A DNA stretch of 31,546 nt, from positions 1 to 31,546 of the forward strand of contig JAICVC010000004.1 of NCBI GenBank assembly GCA_025935515.1, in the 5' to 3' direction. Below, in pieces: positions 1 through 8,805 of the stretch. The DNA is from Sphingomonas sp. (GTDB lineage: Bacteria; Pseudomonadota; Alphaproteobacteria; Sphingomonadales; Sphingomonadaceae). The notes beneath the pieces were generated by a model that saw nothing but the letters and a program-made list of their open reading frames with translations, had not been told where the DNA came from and did no database searches. The position numbers and the translations under genes are program-made. Each line of letters starts with the position of its first letter. Within the stretch, counting starts at the first letter, position 1.

Positions 1-1057
1 CCGCATCGAGCATCGCCAGCACTTCGTCCATCGATCGCAACCGGTCGGCCGGGTTGGCGCGCAGCATCGCCGCGAGGACGGGCCGCAGCTCGACCGGGAC
101 CTCGCTCAGGTCAGGCCCCGCACGGCGCCGGTCGACCGCGTCGACGAGGGTGCCGCCCATCTTCAGATCGCGGCCCAGCGCCATGGCGGTCATGACCAGC
201 CCGAGGCTGTAGACATCTGTCCAGGGCCCGAGCTCGCGGTCGTAATCGCCGAGCTGCTCGGGCGCGACATAGCCGAGCTTGCCTGCAAACCCCTCGCCGA
301 TGATGGTCGACGACCCCGGGCTAAGGTCTTTGGCGATACCGAAATCGACGATGGTCGCGCGGTCGATCTCGCCCGCTTCGAGCAAGACGTTGTCGGGCGA
401 GATATCGCGGTGGAGCACGCCGAGCTGGTGGGCGGCGCGCAACCCGGAAGCCAGACGCCGCAGCAACCTCCTCGCCTGGTCCGGCGATGGCTTGAGCGTA
501 TCCAGCACGTCGCACAGCGGGACGCCGTCGATAAATTCGGTGACGATGTACAGCACGCCTGAGCGAGGCTCCTGCGCGAGCACGCGATACTGGACGAGCG
601 CCTCGTGCTGCAGCCTGGTCATCGCCTGGGCCTCGCGGCGGAACATCGCGATGACGTTCGGATCGGCGGCGAGCGAGGGCAGCATGACCTTGATCGCGAC
701 GCGCTCGTCGGACGTGACGTTCACGCCCTCGAACACCTCGCCCATGCCCCCGCGCGCGATGAAACGCTTCACTTCATAGATGTGGTTGAGACAATCGCCG
801 ACCTTGATGCTCGCATAGGCGGCTTGCTCGCGGTCGGAGGCTGGGCCGGGCGGAAGTGACGTCGGCTCGTTGGCGCCCGGCGCCGCGGCGGAACGATCAT
901 CACCTTCTACCGCTTCCCCTTCGTCCGAGGTCTCCTCCTGGGCGTTGCCGCCGGGCTCATCCGAGGATCCCGGTAGCCCCGAACCGCTCGGCACGAAGAC
1001 CGTCGCCTGATCGTCCGGCGGCGGCTTGCGCCCGTCCTCGTCGCCGCCGCTGTTCAT
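1..1057 (-). CDS. ppkA: T6SS-associated Ser/Thr protein kinase (PpkA-type), 3' end cut by window edge
   Basis: Eukaryotic-type protein kinase that, in T6SS loci, phosphorylates a forkhead-associated partner to switch on secretion, opposing PppA. Visible are 352 codons. Residues 1 to about 95 are acidic, Gly/Pro-rich and probably disordered. The kinase domain follows: Gly-rich loop ARGGMGEVFEG near residue 108, ATP-binding Lys in VAIK near 120, catalytic HRD in VLHRDISPDN near 215, DFG near 237 and APE in YVAPEQL near 262. The ATG at 1057 overlaps the pppA stop as ATGA, so the pair is translationally coupled. The C-terminus, which in PpkA carries a membrane segment and periplasmic domain, lies outside the window. 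The kinase assignment is seen directly; the PpkA role is inferred from its neighbours. Confidence 0.9.
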   Translation of the reverse strand, partial: MNSGGDEDGRKPPPDDQATVFVPSGSGLPGSSDEPGGNAQEETSDEGEAVEGDDRSAAAPGANEPTSLPPGPASDREQAAYASIKVGDCLNHIYEVKRFIARGGMGEVFEGVNVTSDERVAIKVMLPSLAADPNVIAMFRREAQAMTRLQHEALVQYRVLAQEPRSGVLYIVTEFIDGVPLCDVLDTLKPSPDQARRLLRRLASGLRAAHQLGVLHRDISPDNVLLEAGEIDRATIVDFGIAKDLSPGSSTIIGEGFAGKLGYVAPEQLGDYDRELGPWTDVYSLGLVMTAMALGRDLKMGGTLVDAVDRRRAGPDLSEVPVELRPVLAAMLRANPADRLRSMDEVLAMLDA

Positions 1058-1821
1058 TGGCTGTCTGCCGATTGCGTGACGTCGAGCAGCGTGGCTTCGC
1101 GAAACCGGACCGCCACGACCGTGACGTTATCGGGGGCGCCGTGGTCGAGCGACATCTCGACCAGCTTTGCCGCAATCACGTCGGGCGAGGAACCGCCGAG
1201 GATCGACTGGATATCATGCTGCGCAACGCAGCAATGGAGGCCGTCGCTGCTGAGCAGGAAGGTGTCGCCCGCCTCGATGTCGTCGACGATCACGTCGACT
1301 TCCATCGCGTCGGTCACCCCGACGGCACGCGCGAGGATGTGGCGCATCGGATGCTTTTCGGCCTCCGACGGATCGAGCAACCCCCGATCGAGCATTTCCT
1401 GGATCTGGGTATGGTCCTTGCTGATTTGATGAAGGACTCCGTCGCGCAGCAAATAGGCGCGGCTGTCGCCGACCCACAGGATGGCGAAACGTCGTCCGCG
1501 CACGAACAGGACGACCGCCGTCGTGCCCATCTGCTTCCCGCGCTTCAGCGCCTCGGCGAAGATCAAGCGGTTGGCGGTGTGGACCGCTTCGGCGATCTGC
1601 TCGCAACAATCGTCAAAGGCTCCATCGAGCGCGAGCTCGCGCAATTGGTCGACGACCACAGCCGATGCCCACTCGCCGCCCTCGTGGCCGCCCATACCGT
1701 CGGCGACGGCCCACAGGCCCTGTTCTTCGGCGGCGAACCAGCTGTCTTCATTATGGTCGCGAACCCGGCCCTCATGCGTGCCCGCGCCGGTCGTCGATCG
1801 AAGCTTGGCGGGCTCGCTCAT
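1054..1821 (-). CDS. pppA: PP2C-family Ser/Thr phosphatase of T6SS (PppA)
   Basis: Metal-dependent PP2C phosphatase that in T6SS threonine-phosphorylation circuits reverses the kinase. Protein of 255 residues, cytoplasmic, no membrane segment. Motifs in order: RDHNEDS (Glu25/Asp26), VADGMGGHEGG (Asp41), LWVGDSRAYL (Asp119), LLSSDGLH (Asp193) and GAPDNVTVV (Asp231), covering the expected metal-binding acids. The frame is open further upstream, but the start at 1821 (MSEPAKL) is chosen because it forms an ATGA overlap with the tagF stop and places the first PP2C motif at the normal distance. Its own stop overlaps the kinase ATG, so tagF, pppA and ppkA form a coupled block. Confidence 0.93.
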   Translation of the reverse strand: MSEPAKLRSTTGAGTHEGRVRDHNEDSWFAAEEQGLWAVADGMGGHEGGEWASAVVVDQLRELALDGAFDDCCEQIAEAVHTANRLIFAEALKRGKQMGTTAVVLFVRGRRFAILWVGDSRAYLLRDGVLHQISKDHTQIQEMLDRGLLDPSEAEKHPMRHILARAVGVTDAMEVDVIVDDIEAGDTFLLSSDGLHCCVAQHDIQSILGGSSPDVIAAKLVEMSLDHGAPDNVTVVAVRFREATLLDVTQSADSQ

Positions 1822-2336
1822 CGGGTGGCTCCGACCGGCGCACCAATCATGCGCGTCAGAATCTCTGGCGGCAGCCGTTGCCGGAGTTCCAGATCGCCGA
1901 CGTCCTTCCGCCACCATCCTTCGTCGGTGTCCGATGGACCGGCCTCAACCGACACCGACGACAGCTCCTCCGCGAACTTGTCGGCGCTCCAGCACTCGGC
2001 GACGGCGGCGAAAATCGCTTCCTCGCATCGCTCGCTCGCAGCCCGCGCCGCGGCGCTGTCGAGGCCCCGCAAGGCCACGATCAGCGGGAAGCGCCGCCCC
2101 GCCGAATCGACCGACGGAGCCATCGCGCCCGCTGTCCAGCTGCCCTCGTCCCACGCGAACAGCCATGGCAAGGCCGCGTCAAACGCCTCCGCGAAACCCT
2201 CGCCGAGCTGCTCACGGGCGTCGGCCATGCTCGCCGACAGCCAGCGATCCAGCTCGGCTCGTTCGGGACCGCTCAGTCCCCGTGCAACAAAGTCTCCATG
2301 CGACGGCAGCTTACCGAAGATCATTGGGCTGGTCAC
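1818..2336 (-). CDS. tagF: T6SS-associated protein TagF
   Basis: TagF is a post-translational repressor of the T6SS; in some species it acts by sequestering the forkhead protein Fha. The frame gives about 172 residues, close to the usual size of a stand-alone TagF. The family signature is visible at the N-terminus (IFGKLPSHGDFVARGL, residues 6-21), followed by Trp-rich segments such as LPWLFAWDEGSW and the motif RRFPLIV. The start chosen is GTG 2336, which overlaps the tssM stop as GTGA; ATG 2324, four codons downstream, is equally possible. The frame is open further upstream but would overlap tssM heavily and adds no family sequence. The stop overlaps pppA by four bases. Confidence 0.88.
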   Translation of the reverse strand: MTSPMIFGKLPSHGDFVARGLSGPERAELDRWLSASMADAREQLGEGFAEAFDAALPWLFAWDEGSWTAGAMAPSVDSAGRRFPLIVALRGLDSAAARAASERCEEAIFAAVAECWSADKFAEELSSVSVEAGPSDTDEGWWRKDVGDLELRQRLPPEILTRMIGAPVGATR

Positions 2337-5300
2337 AGGGTGGCCGGGCAACGGAACGACCACATCCCGCCGCGGCCGAAGGGATTCTGGATGGTGGGAA
2401 GCTGGAAGATCAGGGTTGCCCAATAGGCGCCCGAACGGAAGGTGGCACGGATCGACTGCGGTCCCGCGTTCTGCTTCTCCGCCTTGTCGACCAGCCGGAA
2501 CAGCGCCCACGGACCGTCGGCGCCGATGCGCACTGGCTGCGGCACCGGGGATGGTGGCTGCGGCGCCGGAGCGGCCGAATTTGAGGTCGAGGCGGCTGCC
2601 CCCGTTGAGCCTGAAGCTGGCTTTGACGCGGCGGCCGGGGGCGCTGGCGGGGGTGTCGCGGGGTACAACATGACGAAGGCTTCGGGATTGCCCTGCGGCG
2701 ACCAGGACAAGACCCGCGGCCCCGGCGACTGCGCATCGAAACGCTGGTTGCTGTTCCCCGAGGAAATCTCGACGCTGCCGGTTTCGCTGCCCAGCTTCTC
2801 GAGACCTACCTTCACGGCCAGACCGGACATCAGGAGGTTCCGGATTTGGACGGCCTTGGCGAATTCCTCGGGCGAGGCCGGATCCATCGTCGCGGTCACC
2901 GGATCGTTATCGCGCCAGCGCCACACCGGCCCCTCAGTCGTAATCAGGCGCCTGAGCTGCTGGTCGACGTAGGTCGTCAGCGTTCCAGCCGGTCCGAACA
3001 ACTGCATCATGTCGAGGATGCCCGCGTCCTGGAGCGAGGCACCGAAAAAAGGGTATCGCTGTTGGGCGACTCCACGGCAATTTTCGGCCACTTGCGACCA
3101 GGAGGTCGCGACCGCTCCCCTGACCGTATTGACCTGCGCGCGCGCGCTGCCTCCGGCCGCTGCTTCGACAAATTCGCGTAGTTGCGGCGGAGCGCTGCTC
3201 CCGGCGAGCTTCACGTTGGTCACCGCGCTGGCCATTGCGGTCTGGAGCTGGTCGGTCGCGGCCCCCGACGCGACTGCCGACCGCGAGGCATAGACCGCTT
3301 TGCCGGCATCCCTGACGGCGGCGACGAAATCCCGAATGGGCGATGCCGTCTTGCCGGTGCCGACATACTCCTGGATGTCGCGGAAGTGGCTCGAGATGGC
3401 GCCGCCCGCATCGAGTCCAGTCTCGCGCCCGGCATTGTAATCGCCGACCGCCTGGCCGAACCGGCTGCTTCCAAGCTTTTGCTGGAGGGCCTTTCGACCG
3501 ACTGCCGCGGCGCCCCCCTCGAAGCTGGTGTTGCGCCGCAATTCGAGAAGCACCCGTTCTAGCGGCGACGGCTCGCGCGTGAATGCGCCGAACGCAACCT
3601 GGTCGTTGAAATAATCGGCCGGCTGGAGCGCCGCGATCACCTTCTCCCAGGCGTCGATGTAATCGCGCGCATAACGGCCCGCGACACCGGGCCGGATGTT
3701 GCCGATATCGGAGCGCACGCTCTCGGCGTTGCTGCCCAGCACCCACGCCTCCTTGGCGATGTCGCGCTGCACCGTCGCAAGCGCGACCGTGTAGAATTTC
3801 TCGAACCCCTCGCGGGTGTAGAAATAGGGCACCTTCGTCGCGAGCACGGCCTCGGGCTGGGCGAACGCCGCGGCATCCCCCGGAGTCAGATATCCGGTCA
3901 TCACCCAGGGCGCTCCGGCCAGCGCGGCTTTTTGCCTGAGGATCGCATAAGCCCGGTCGGCCGGCGACAGCGTCTGGAGGAGCTTCCGCGTCGCATCGAC
4001 CATGTTGGCGTCGAGTGGCGCTCGCCCTTCGGCCCACGACCGGCTGAGATCTTTGTCCTCGAGCAGCGCGCTGAGGTGTTTCGTCAGCGCGTTGCGGTCG
4101 GGGGCGCTATCGGCGCCGGCGTAGAGGTTCGTTTCCCAGTCGGCGGTGATGAAGTTGCGGACCGCCTTGGCATCCATCGGACCCTGCCCGCCGAGCATCA
4201 GGTAGACCTTCAGCGGCTCGTAGAGATTCATCGGGTCCTTGGCATTGGTCTGCATGACCTGCTCGAGCCGAAGCAGCAGCCGCGGAAGCATCACCCGGCG
4301 CAGCCCCTCGCGATAGGCTTCCTCCCCCGACTGCGCGAGCCCGGATTGATAAAGGCCGAACCGCATCTTCAGCGGCGGACCGCCGGCCTTTGCGGCATCG
4401 TAGCCGCGCGGCAGGCCCCGCAGTGAATCGAGCAGCGGCAGGGCCTGGCGCAAGTCCGGGTCGGTTTCGCGCACCTGCACGAGGTCGACCCCGGTCTGCT
4501 TGACTTCGGACTGGGCGCTTGCGGCGTCCTCGAGCATGCTGGCCTGGAAGCGGCGGTTTGCGGCGAAGCTCATCGTCCAGGCGGCGATGGTCAGGACGGT
4601 GAAGAGTGACAGCGCCCCGATCGCGCTGGCAAGCTGCACGCGCTGGCGGGCCCGCGCCTTGGGTTCCATCTGAACCAGACCCGATTCGGCGAACATCACC
4701 TCGCACAGCAGCCGGTTGAGGAAATAGGCCTTGCCCGAGGCGCCGGAAGCAGCAGGCTGCGCTGGAGCGTCGTACACGTCGGCAATGCTCGACAGGATCC
4801 GGTCGAGCGGAGCGCCCTGCTGAACGCCGCTCGTGAAATAGAAGCCGCGAAGCGTTCCGGCGGGCATGTCGCCCGCAACAAAGGCGCCGTCGGCAAGCCG
4901 CATCAACCTCGCGCGGAGCGACCGAAGCTGCGCCGGGAAGCCGAGGATCAGGCTTCGCCGCTGCGAATCCGGTTCCTCGTAGAGCCGCTTGGCCTGACGA
5001 TCGGTGATCTTTTGCGCCATCCGGTCGAACGCCAGGGCAAGCTCCTCGGATCGAGCCCGCCCCGCCGCGAACGGCAGCGTCGCCCCGAGCACCGCGCGGC
5101 GGCCTTCAATGTCGAGATCGTCGAAATATTCCTTGAAGCCGGCGAGCAGGTCGGCCTTGGTGATCATCAGGTATACGGGTGCCGAAAGCTCCAGAGTCTG
5201 TTTCAGCTCCGCGAGCCGGCGGCGCACAGCGGCGGCATGCCGGTCGATCGCCGCACAGTCCGACCGGACCAACTCGTCCGCGGCGATCGCGATGATGACG

Positions 5301-5899
5301 CCGTTGATCGGCTGCAACGGGCGATGCTTGCGAAGCAGCTTGAGCAGGCTTTTCCAGCCGCTGGCGTCGACCGTCTGGTCGCTGTCCTGCGTGGTATAGC
5401 GGCCGGCGGTGTCGACCAGCACCGCCTCGTCGGCGAACCAGAAATCGAGGTTGCGGGTCCCGCCGATCCCCTGGAGCTTCTGCTCGGAAAACGGGAAGCG
5501 CAGCCCGGAATTGAGCAGCGCCGTCGTCTTCCCCGCGCCCGGCGGGCCGATGATCACGTACCACGGCCGGCTGTAGAGATAGTTCCGCGCCTTTCCCGCC
5601 GACTCCCGCAGCGACTTGATGGCCGACTTCAGCCGGTCGGCGAGGATTTTCTCTTCCTCATCCGCCGGGTTGGCCTTGGTAAGCTCCTCGGCAATCGCTG
5701 CGTTCGCACGCCTCGCCCGACGGATCCGCAGAAAGGCGAACACGCCCCAGATGCCGACAATGAGCGAGCAGAGCAGCAGCTTGACCCACCAGTGCCGCAT
5801 GAAGCCGACGACCAGCGGCAGCCCGAACAGGACCAGCGCGAGGAGAAGCACCACGGCCAGGGCCGTCAGAAACCACCAGCTGGTGAAAAAGCGCTTCAC
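2333..5899 (-). CDS. tssM: T6SS inner-membrane protein TssM (IcmF)
   Basis: TssM is the large component of the T6SS membrane complex, spanning the inner membrane and linking TssL to TssJ through the periplasm. The protein has 1188 residues, normal for the family. Two N-terminal membrane helices (about 9-33 and 38-58) are followed by a cytoplasmic domain with Walker A GPPGAGKTT near residue 118, a third helix near 420-445, then a long periplasmic region. The C-terminal part has a Pro/Ala/Ser-rich linker at about 1080-1125 before a final globular segment. The start is GTG 5899, supported by a strong AGGAGG at 5911-5906 that overlaps the tssL stop codon. The gene overlaps tagF by four bases. Confidence 0.96.
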   Translation of the reverse strand: MKRFFTSWWFLTALAVVLLLALVLFGLPLVVGFMRHWWVKLLLCSLIVGIWGVFAFLRIRRARRANAAIAEELTKANPADEEEKILADRLKSAIKSLRESAGKARNYLYSRPWYVIIGPPGAGKTTALLNSGLRFPFSEQKLQGIGGTRNLDFWFADEAVLVDTAGRYTTQDSDQTVDASGWKSLLKLLRKHRPLQPINGVIIAIAADELVRSDCAAIDRHAAAVRRRLAELKQTLELSAPVYLMITKADLLAGFKEYFDDLDIEGRRAVLGATLPFAAGRARSEELALAFDRMAQKITDRQAKRLYEEPDSQRRSLILGFPAQLRSLRARLMRLADGAFVAGDMPAGTLRGFYFTSGVQQGAPLDRILSSIADVYDAPAQPAASGASGKAYFLNRLLCEVMFAESGLVQMEPKARARQRVQLASAIGALSLFTVLTIAAWTMSFAANRRFQASMLEDAASAQSEVKQTGVDLVQVRETDPDLRQALPLLDSLRGLPRGYDAAKAGGPPLKMRFGLYQSGLAQSGEEAYREGLRRVMLPRLLLRLEQVMQTNAKDPMNLYEPLKVYLMLGGQGPMDAKAVRNFITADWETNLYAGADSAPDRNALTKHLSALLEDKDLSRSWAEGRAPLDANMVDATRKLLQTLSPADRAYAILRQKAALAGAPWVMTGYLTPGDAAAFAQPEAVLATKVPYFYTREGFEKFYTVALATVQRDIAKEAWVLGSNAESVRSDIGNIRPGVAGRYARDYIDAWEKVIAALQPADYFNDQVAFGAFTREPSPLERVLLELRRNTSFEGGAAAVGRKALQQKLGSSRFGQAVGDYNAGRETGLDAGGAISSHFRDIQEYVGTGKTASPIRDFVAAVRDAGKAVYASRSAVASGAATDQLQTAMASAVTNVKLAGSSAPPQLREFVEAAAGGSARAQVNTVRGAVATSWSQVAENCRGVAQQRYPFFGASLQDAGILDMMQLFGPAGTLTTYVDQQLRRLITTEGPVWRWRDNDPVTATMDPASPEEFAKAVQIRNLLMSGLAVKVGLEKLGSETGSVEISSGNSNQRFDAQSPGPRVLSWSPQGNPEAFVMLYPATPPPAPPAAASKPASGSTGAAASTSNSAAPAPQPPSPVPQPVRIGADGPWALFRLVDKAEKQNAGPQSIRATFRSGAYWATLIFQLPTIQNPFGRGGMWSFRCPATL

Positions 5900-5909
5900 C
5901 CGATGCCTC

Positions 5910-7385
5910 CTAGTAACGGCGTTGCAGCACCACCTCCACGCGGCGGTTCTGCGACTTGCCGGCAGCGGTCCTGTTGGTCGCGATCGGATGGGTTTCGCCG
6001 AAACCCTTCGCGGTCACTCGGTCCGGATCGCTCAGCTGGTCCTTGATGATCGCGGCGACCGTGTCGGCGCGTGCCTTCGAAAGCTCCATGTTATCGGGGA
6101 AGCGAAGACTGTTCGAGATGCGGTCGTTGTCGGCGTGGCCCTCGACCGTGACCGGGCCGGGTTCGGTTTCGACCGCCTTGCCGATGCGCACGAACAGGGC
6201 AGCGCGGCCGGGATTGAGCTGATCGTCGCCGGACCTGAACAGCTCTCCGACCGTGGTGCGGACGCGAACCGTCTGGCCGTCCTCGATTACCTTCACCAGC
6301 CGCTGTCGGATTTCCGGCGCAAGGAACGTCTTCAGTCGCCCTGCCTGGGCGCTGTCGCTGGCCGGCATCTCGCGGGCGGCGCGCGAAAGGCCCAGCGGCT
6401 CTCCCGGATTGAGCGCGGTGACTGCCGAATAAGGCGCTTCCCCGGTATTCATGAGGATGATGCGCAAAATGGCATAGACAAGGAACAGGAGCGCTGCCGC
6501 GGCGGCTGCGGCCATTCCGATATAGACCCAGAAGCCGACCCGCCGCAGCGGCGCTTTCTCGCCCCGCCACTCGGGCGAGATTTCGAGCTGCGAGAGCGAA
6601 CGCACGTGCTCGAGCGCGCCCTGGAGCCGGGCCATGATGTCGTGGAGGTGCCGCCGTCCGTCGGGCATGACCCGGAACCGCCCTTCGAATCCGGCGGCAA
6701 GGCAGGCGTGATAGAGCTCGATCAGGTCGCGATTGTCGTTGGGATAGCGGAGCATGTCGTCGACCAGCTGCCAGAAGCGGTCGCCGCCGATATTCTCATG
6801 AAAGAAGCTGACCACCAGGCTGCGCCTCGCCCACTCGGCGGCATGAGCGCCGGTCCCGGGAAGATTCTGCGCGATGTCGTCGATCGTCGCGCAAAGCGCA
6901 TATTTGGCGCGTTGCCTGGTTTCCTCGGGATAGTGCGGCTGGATGGTGCGGTCGAATGCGGCGATCGCCTCGGTCGCGCGCCGGTGAAAGGTCGGCATGG
7001 CGATCCGCACTCGGCCGGATCGTACGCCTGCCGCGAGAGCCAGCAGCGGACTGGCCTCGGCAAGCATGAGGTTGCGCACGGCCGGCGGCGTCTGCGGCAA
7101 GGGAACATCGTCTTCGGCGAGGCGCGACGGCGGCAGCGCCGCTGCCTGCGCTGGGCTCTCCGGTCTTGGCTGGGGCGCGACTTCCGGCTGCGGTGGAGAT
7201 GCCTGCTGCGCCCAGCGCCGATCAGGCTCCGCGCCTTCACCCGTTCCGGCCGGGTCGGGCTCGCCCCAATCCGGTTCATCGCGGCTCGGAGGCACGGTCC
7301 GGCTCCGCTGCTCCCGCAAGCCCTGCAGCGGGGACGGCCGGAACACCGTCTTGTTGCGGTTCGGTCCGTCGGGGTCGCCGGTCAT
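5910..7385 (-). CDS. tssL: T6SS protein TssL (DotU) with C-terminal OmpA/MotB domain
   Basis: TssL pairs with TssM in the inner membrane and connects the baseplate to the trans-envelope complex. Of 491 residues, the first 90 or so are Pro/charged and low complexity. The DotU-type cytoplasmic domain follows, with motifs such as LCATIDDIAQ and FFHENIGGDRFWQLVDD. One membrane helix lies at about 282-307. A periplasmic OmpA-like domain at about 388-489 (VEGHADNDRI, LSKARADTVAAII, NRRVEVVL) probably binds peptidoglycan, which corresponds to the extended form of TssL. The start at 7385 overlaps the tssK stop as ATGA; an in-frame codon at 7409 is rejected because it lies inside tssK. The stop sits 10 bases before tssM. 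Confidence 0.95.
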   Translation of the reverse strand: MTGDPDGPNRNKTVFRPSPLQGLREQRSRTVPPSRDEPDWGEPDPAGTGEGAEPDRRWAQQASPPQPEVAPQPRPESPAQAAALPPSRLAEDDVPLPQTPPAVRNLMLAEASPLLALAAGVRSGRVRIAMPTFHRRATEAIAAFDRTIQPHYPEETRQRAKYALCATIDDIAQNLPGTGAHAAEWARRSLVVSFFHENIGGDRFWQLVDDMLRYPNDNRDLIELYHACLAAGFEGRFRVMPDGRRHLHDIMARLQGALEHVRSLSQLEISPEWRGEKAPLRRVGFWVYIGMAAAAAAALLFLVYAILRIILMNTGEAPYSAVTALNPGEPLGLSRAAREMPASDSAQAGRLKTFLAPEIRQRLVKVIEDGQTVRVRTTVGELFRSGDDQLNPGRAALFVRIGKAVETEPGPVTVEGHADNDRISNSLRFPDNMELSKARADTVAAIIKDQLSDPDRVTAKGFGETHPIATNRTAAGKSQNRRVEVVLQRRY

Positions 7386-8722
7386 CGACTGGCCTTCTTG
7401 ACGCACCACAGCTCGAGGCGGAGCTCGGGCCAGTCGCCGGCGACGTGGAGACCGAGGCCGGGCGCGGTCGCGAAATCGCGCCAGTAGCGGACGCTGCGGT
7501 CGAGTTCGAAATAGACGAAGCCGGGCAGGACGTGGATCTGCGGCGGCGGCGTCGGAACATGCCGCAAGGGCACGCCGGGAAGCGCGGATTCGACGATCTG
7601 CTTCATCTTCTGGACCGCGGCGATCTTGGCGACGCTCGGGAACATGCCGCGGATTTCCTCCGCCGGCACCGCGGCCGTGACCGCCAGATAGAAGTATCCC
7701 GTCTTGAACAGATTATGGTCGGTGATCGTGCAGACGTAAGCGCCCGGGCCCTTCTCCTCGAGCGGAAGCTGCACCGCCGACCGCTCGAACACCGCTGCAA
7801 GCATCGACTGCAGGAGATCGAACACCGGCTCGAAGCAGAGCTGCGGGTTCTCATGGTCGTAGGCGGCAAACGGCGGCGCCCGCCGGTCCGGCCGGATCAA
7901 TGTCGCAAGCTCGCCGGCCATCGCGCTCAGTGCTTCGTAAAGGCGCTCGGGATGGACTGTCGGAAGGCTCGCCTGATGCTTGAGAGTCGGGAGCCATCGA
8001 TTGAGCGCCTGCAACAGCAGGAAGCTGGCGAAGGTCTCGGCCCCGCCTTCGGTAGCTTCGACGGCGCGCAGCGCGAGCTCTTCAGAGCGCTGCTCGACAC
8101 GGCCGATGATGTCCTTGAGCCCGCCTGCCAGCCGCGTTGCCGCGGCAATGTCGAGCGTCGGCGGGATGTAACGGTCGTCGAAGACCAGCCGCTTGTTGCT
8201 GACCTCGCGCACCCTCACGATGCCGAGCGTGATGCGGCCATAGGTCTGGTCCCGCGTCACCCCGAACTGCAGGTTCGGCAGGCCAAATTCGATTGGCTCG
8301 CTGGCCCCGTCCTCGGCGAACGCATCCTTCACATCGCTTTCGGACACCGCGAAGCGCGCCTCGTGCACGGCTGCCTCGGCTTCGCGGAACTCGATCGCGC
8401 CGGGCTGCGCGGCAGGGAGCGTCAGGAAGACGATGGCGTCGCGAGCGTCGGCGGGGACATCGAGCGGCGGCGGCGGCGGAAGCTCATCGGGGATCGAGAA
8501 GGACGTGCCGTCGGGGAGGACGCCCGAAGCACGGCTGACCCCGAACTTGCCGAGGCTCGCCAGGTCTTCGTCGATGGCGATTGACGTGAAGCCCCAGGCA
8601 TAGGGCTGCACGCCGTCGACGCGGGCGCGAATATGGGAGTCGAAGTAACGTTCCTGGGCTTGGAAATGCTGTGGCCGAAGGAACATCCCTTCGCGCCACG
8701 CAACACGGTTCTTACCCGTCAT
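7382..8722 (-). CDS. tssK: T6SS baseplate protein TssK
   Basis: TssK links the T6SS baseplate to the TssJLM membrane complex. The protein has 446 residues, the usual length. The family N-terminus is clear (VAWREGMFLRPQHFQAQERY), as are the core motifs PEFVF-like GFVYFELDRS and YFYLAV, with a C-terminal head ending in RLELWCVKK. The start is ATG 8722, preceded seven bases upstream by GGGGG (8734-8730); a TTG two codons earlier is possible but weaker. It is the first gene of the visible operon, and its stop is coupled to tssL. The remaining T6SS genes (tssB, tssC, tssE, tssF, tssG, tssH, hcp, vgrG, tssJ, fha) are not in the window. Confidence 0.95.
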   Translation of the reverse strand: MTGKNRVAWREGMFLRPQHFQAQERYFDSHIRARVDGVQPYAWGFTSIAIDEDLASLGKFGVSRASGVLPDGTSFSIPDELPPPPPLDVPADARDAIVFLTLPAAQPGAIEFREAEAAVHEARFAVSESDVKDAFAEDGASEPIEFGLPNLQFGVTRDQTYGRITLGIVRVREVSNKRLVFDDRYIPPTLDIAAATRLAGGLKDIIGRVEQRSEELALRAVEATEGGAETFASFLLLQALNRWLPTLKHQASLPTVHPERLYEALSAMAGELATLIRPDRRAPPFAAYDHENPQLCFEPVFDLLQSMLAAVFERSAVQLPLEEKGPGAYVCTITDHNLFKTGYFYLAVTAAVPAEEIRGMFPSVAKIAAVQKMKQIVESALPGVPLRHVPTPPPQIHVLPGFVYFELDRSVRYWRDFATAPGLGLHVAGDWPELRLELWCVKKASR

Positions 8723-8805
8723 GAACAAGCCCCCACTCGGGTCGGTTAATAGAGCATAGCTTCACCCGAAGTAAAAGCTAAGATATCATCTGTTGCGGCT
8801 CCCGC
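8723..8805. promoter_or_regulatory. Divergent intergenic region between tssK and the M23 peptidase gene
   Basis: About 83 bases, clearly AT-richer than the genes on either side, separate the two divergent starts, so the promoters of the T6SS operon and of the M23 gene should lie here. A short inverted repeat, TAGCTT at 8757-8762 and AAGCTA at 8775-8780 with 12 bases between, could be an operator. No convincing -35/-10 pair or sigma-54 site was identified. The promoter role is inferred from layout only. Confidence 0.35.

Noticed and set aside
856..2673. Long plus-strand open frame opposite pppA, tagF and the end of tssM
   Set aside because: Arg/Pro-rich translation with no family resemblance. 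The minus strand carries three recognisable T6SS genes.
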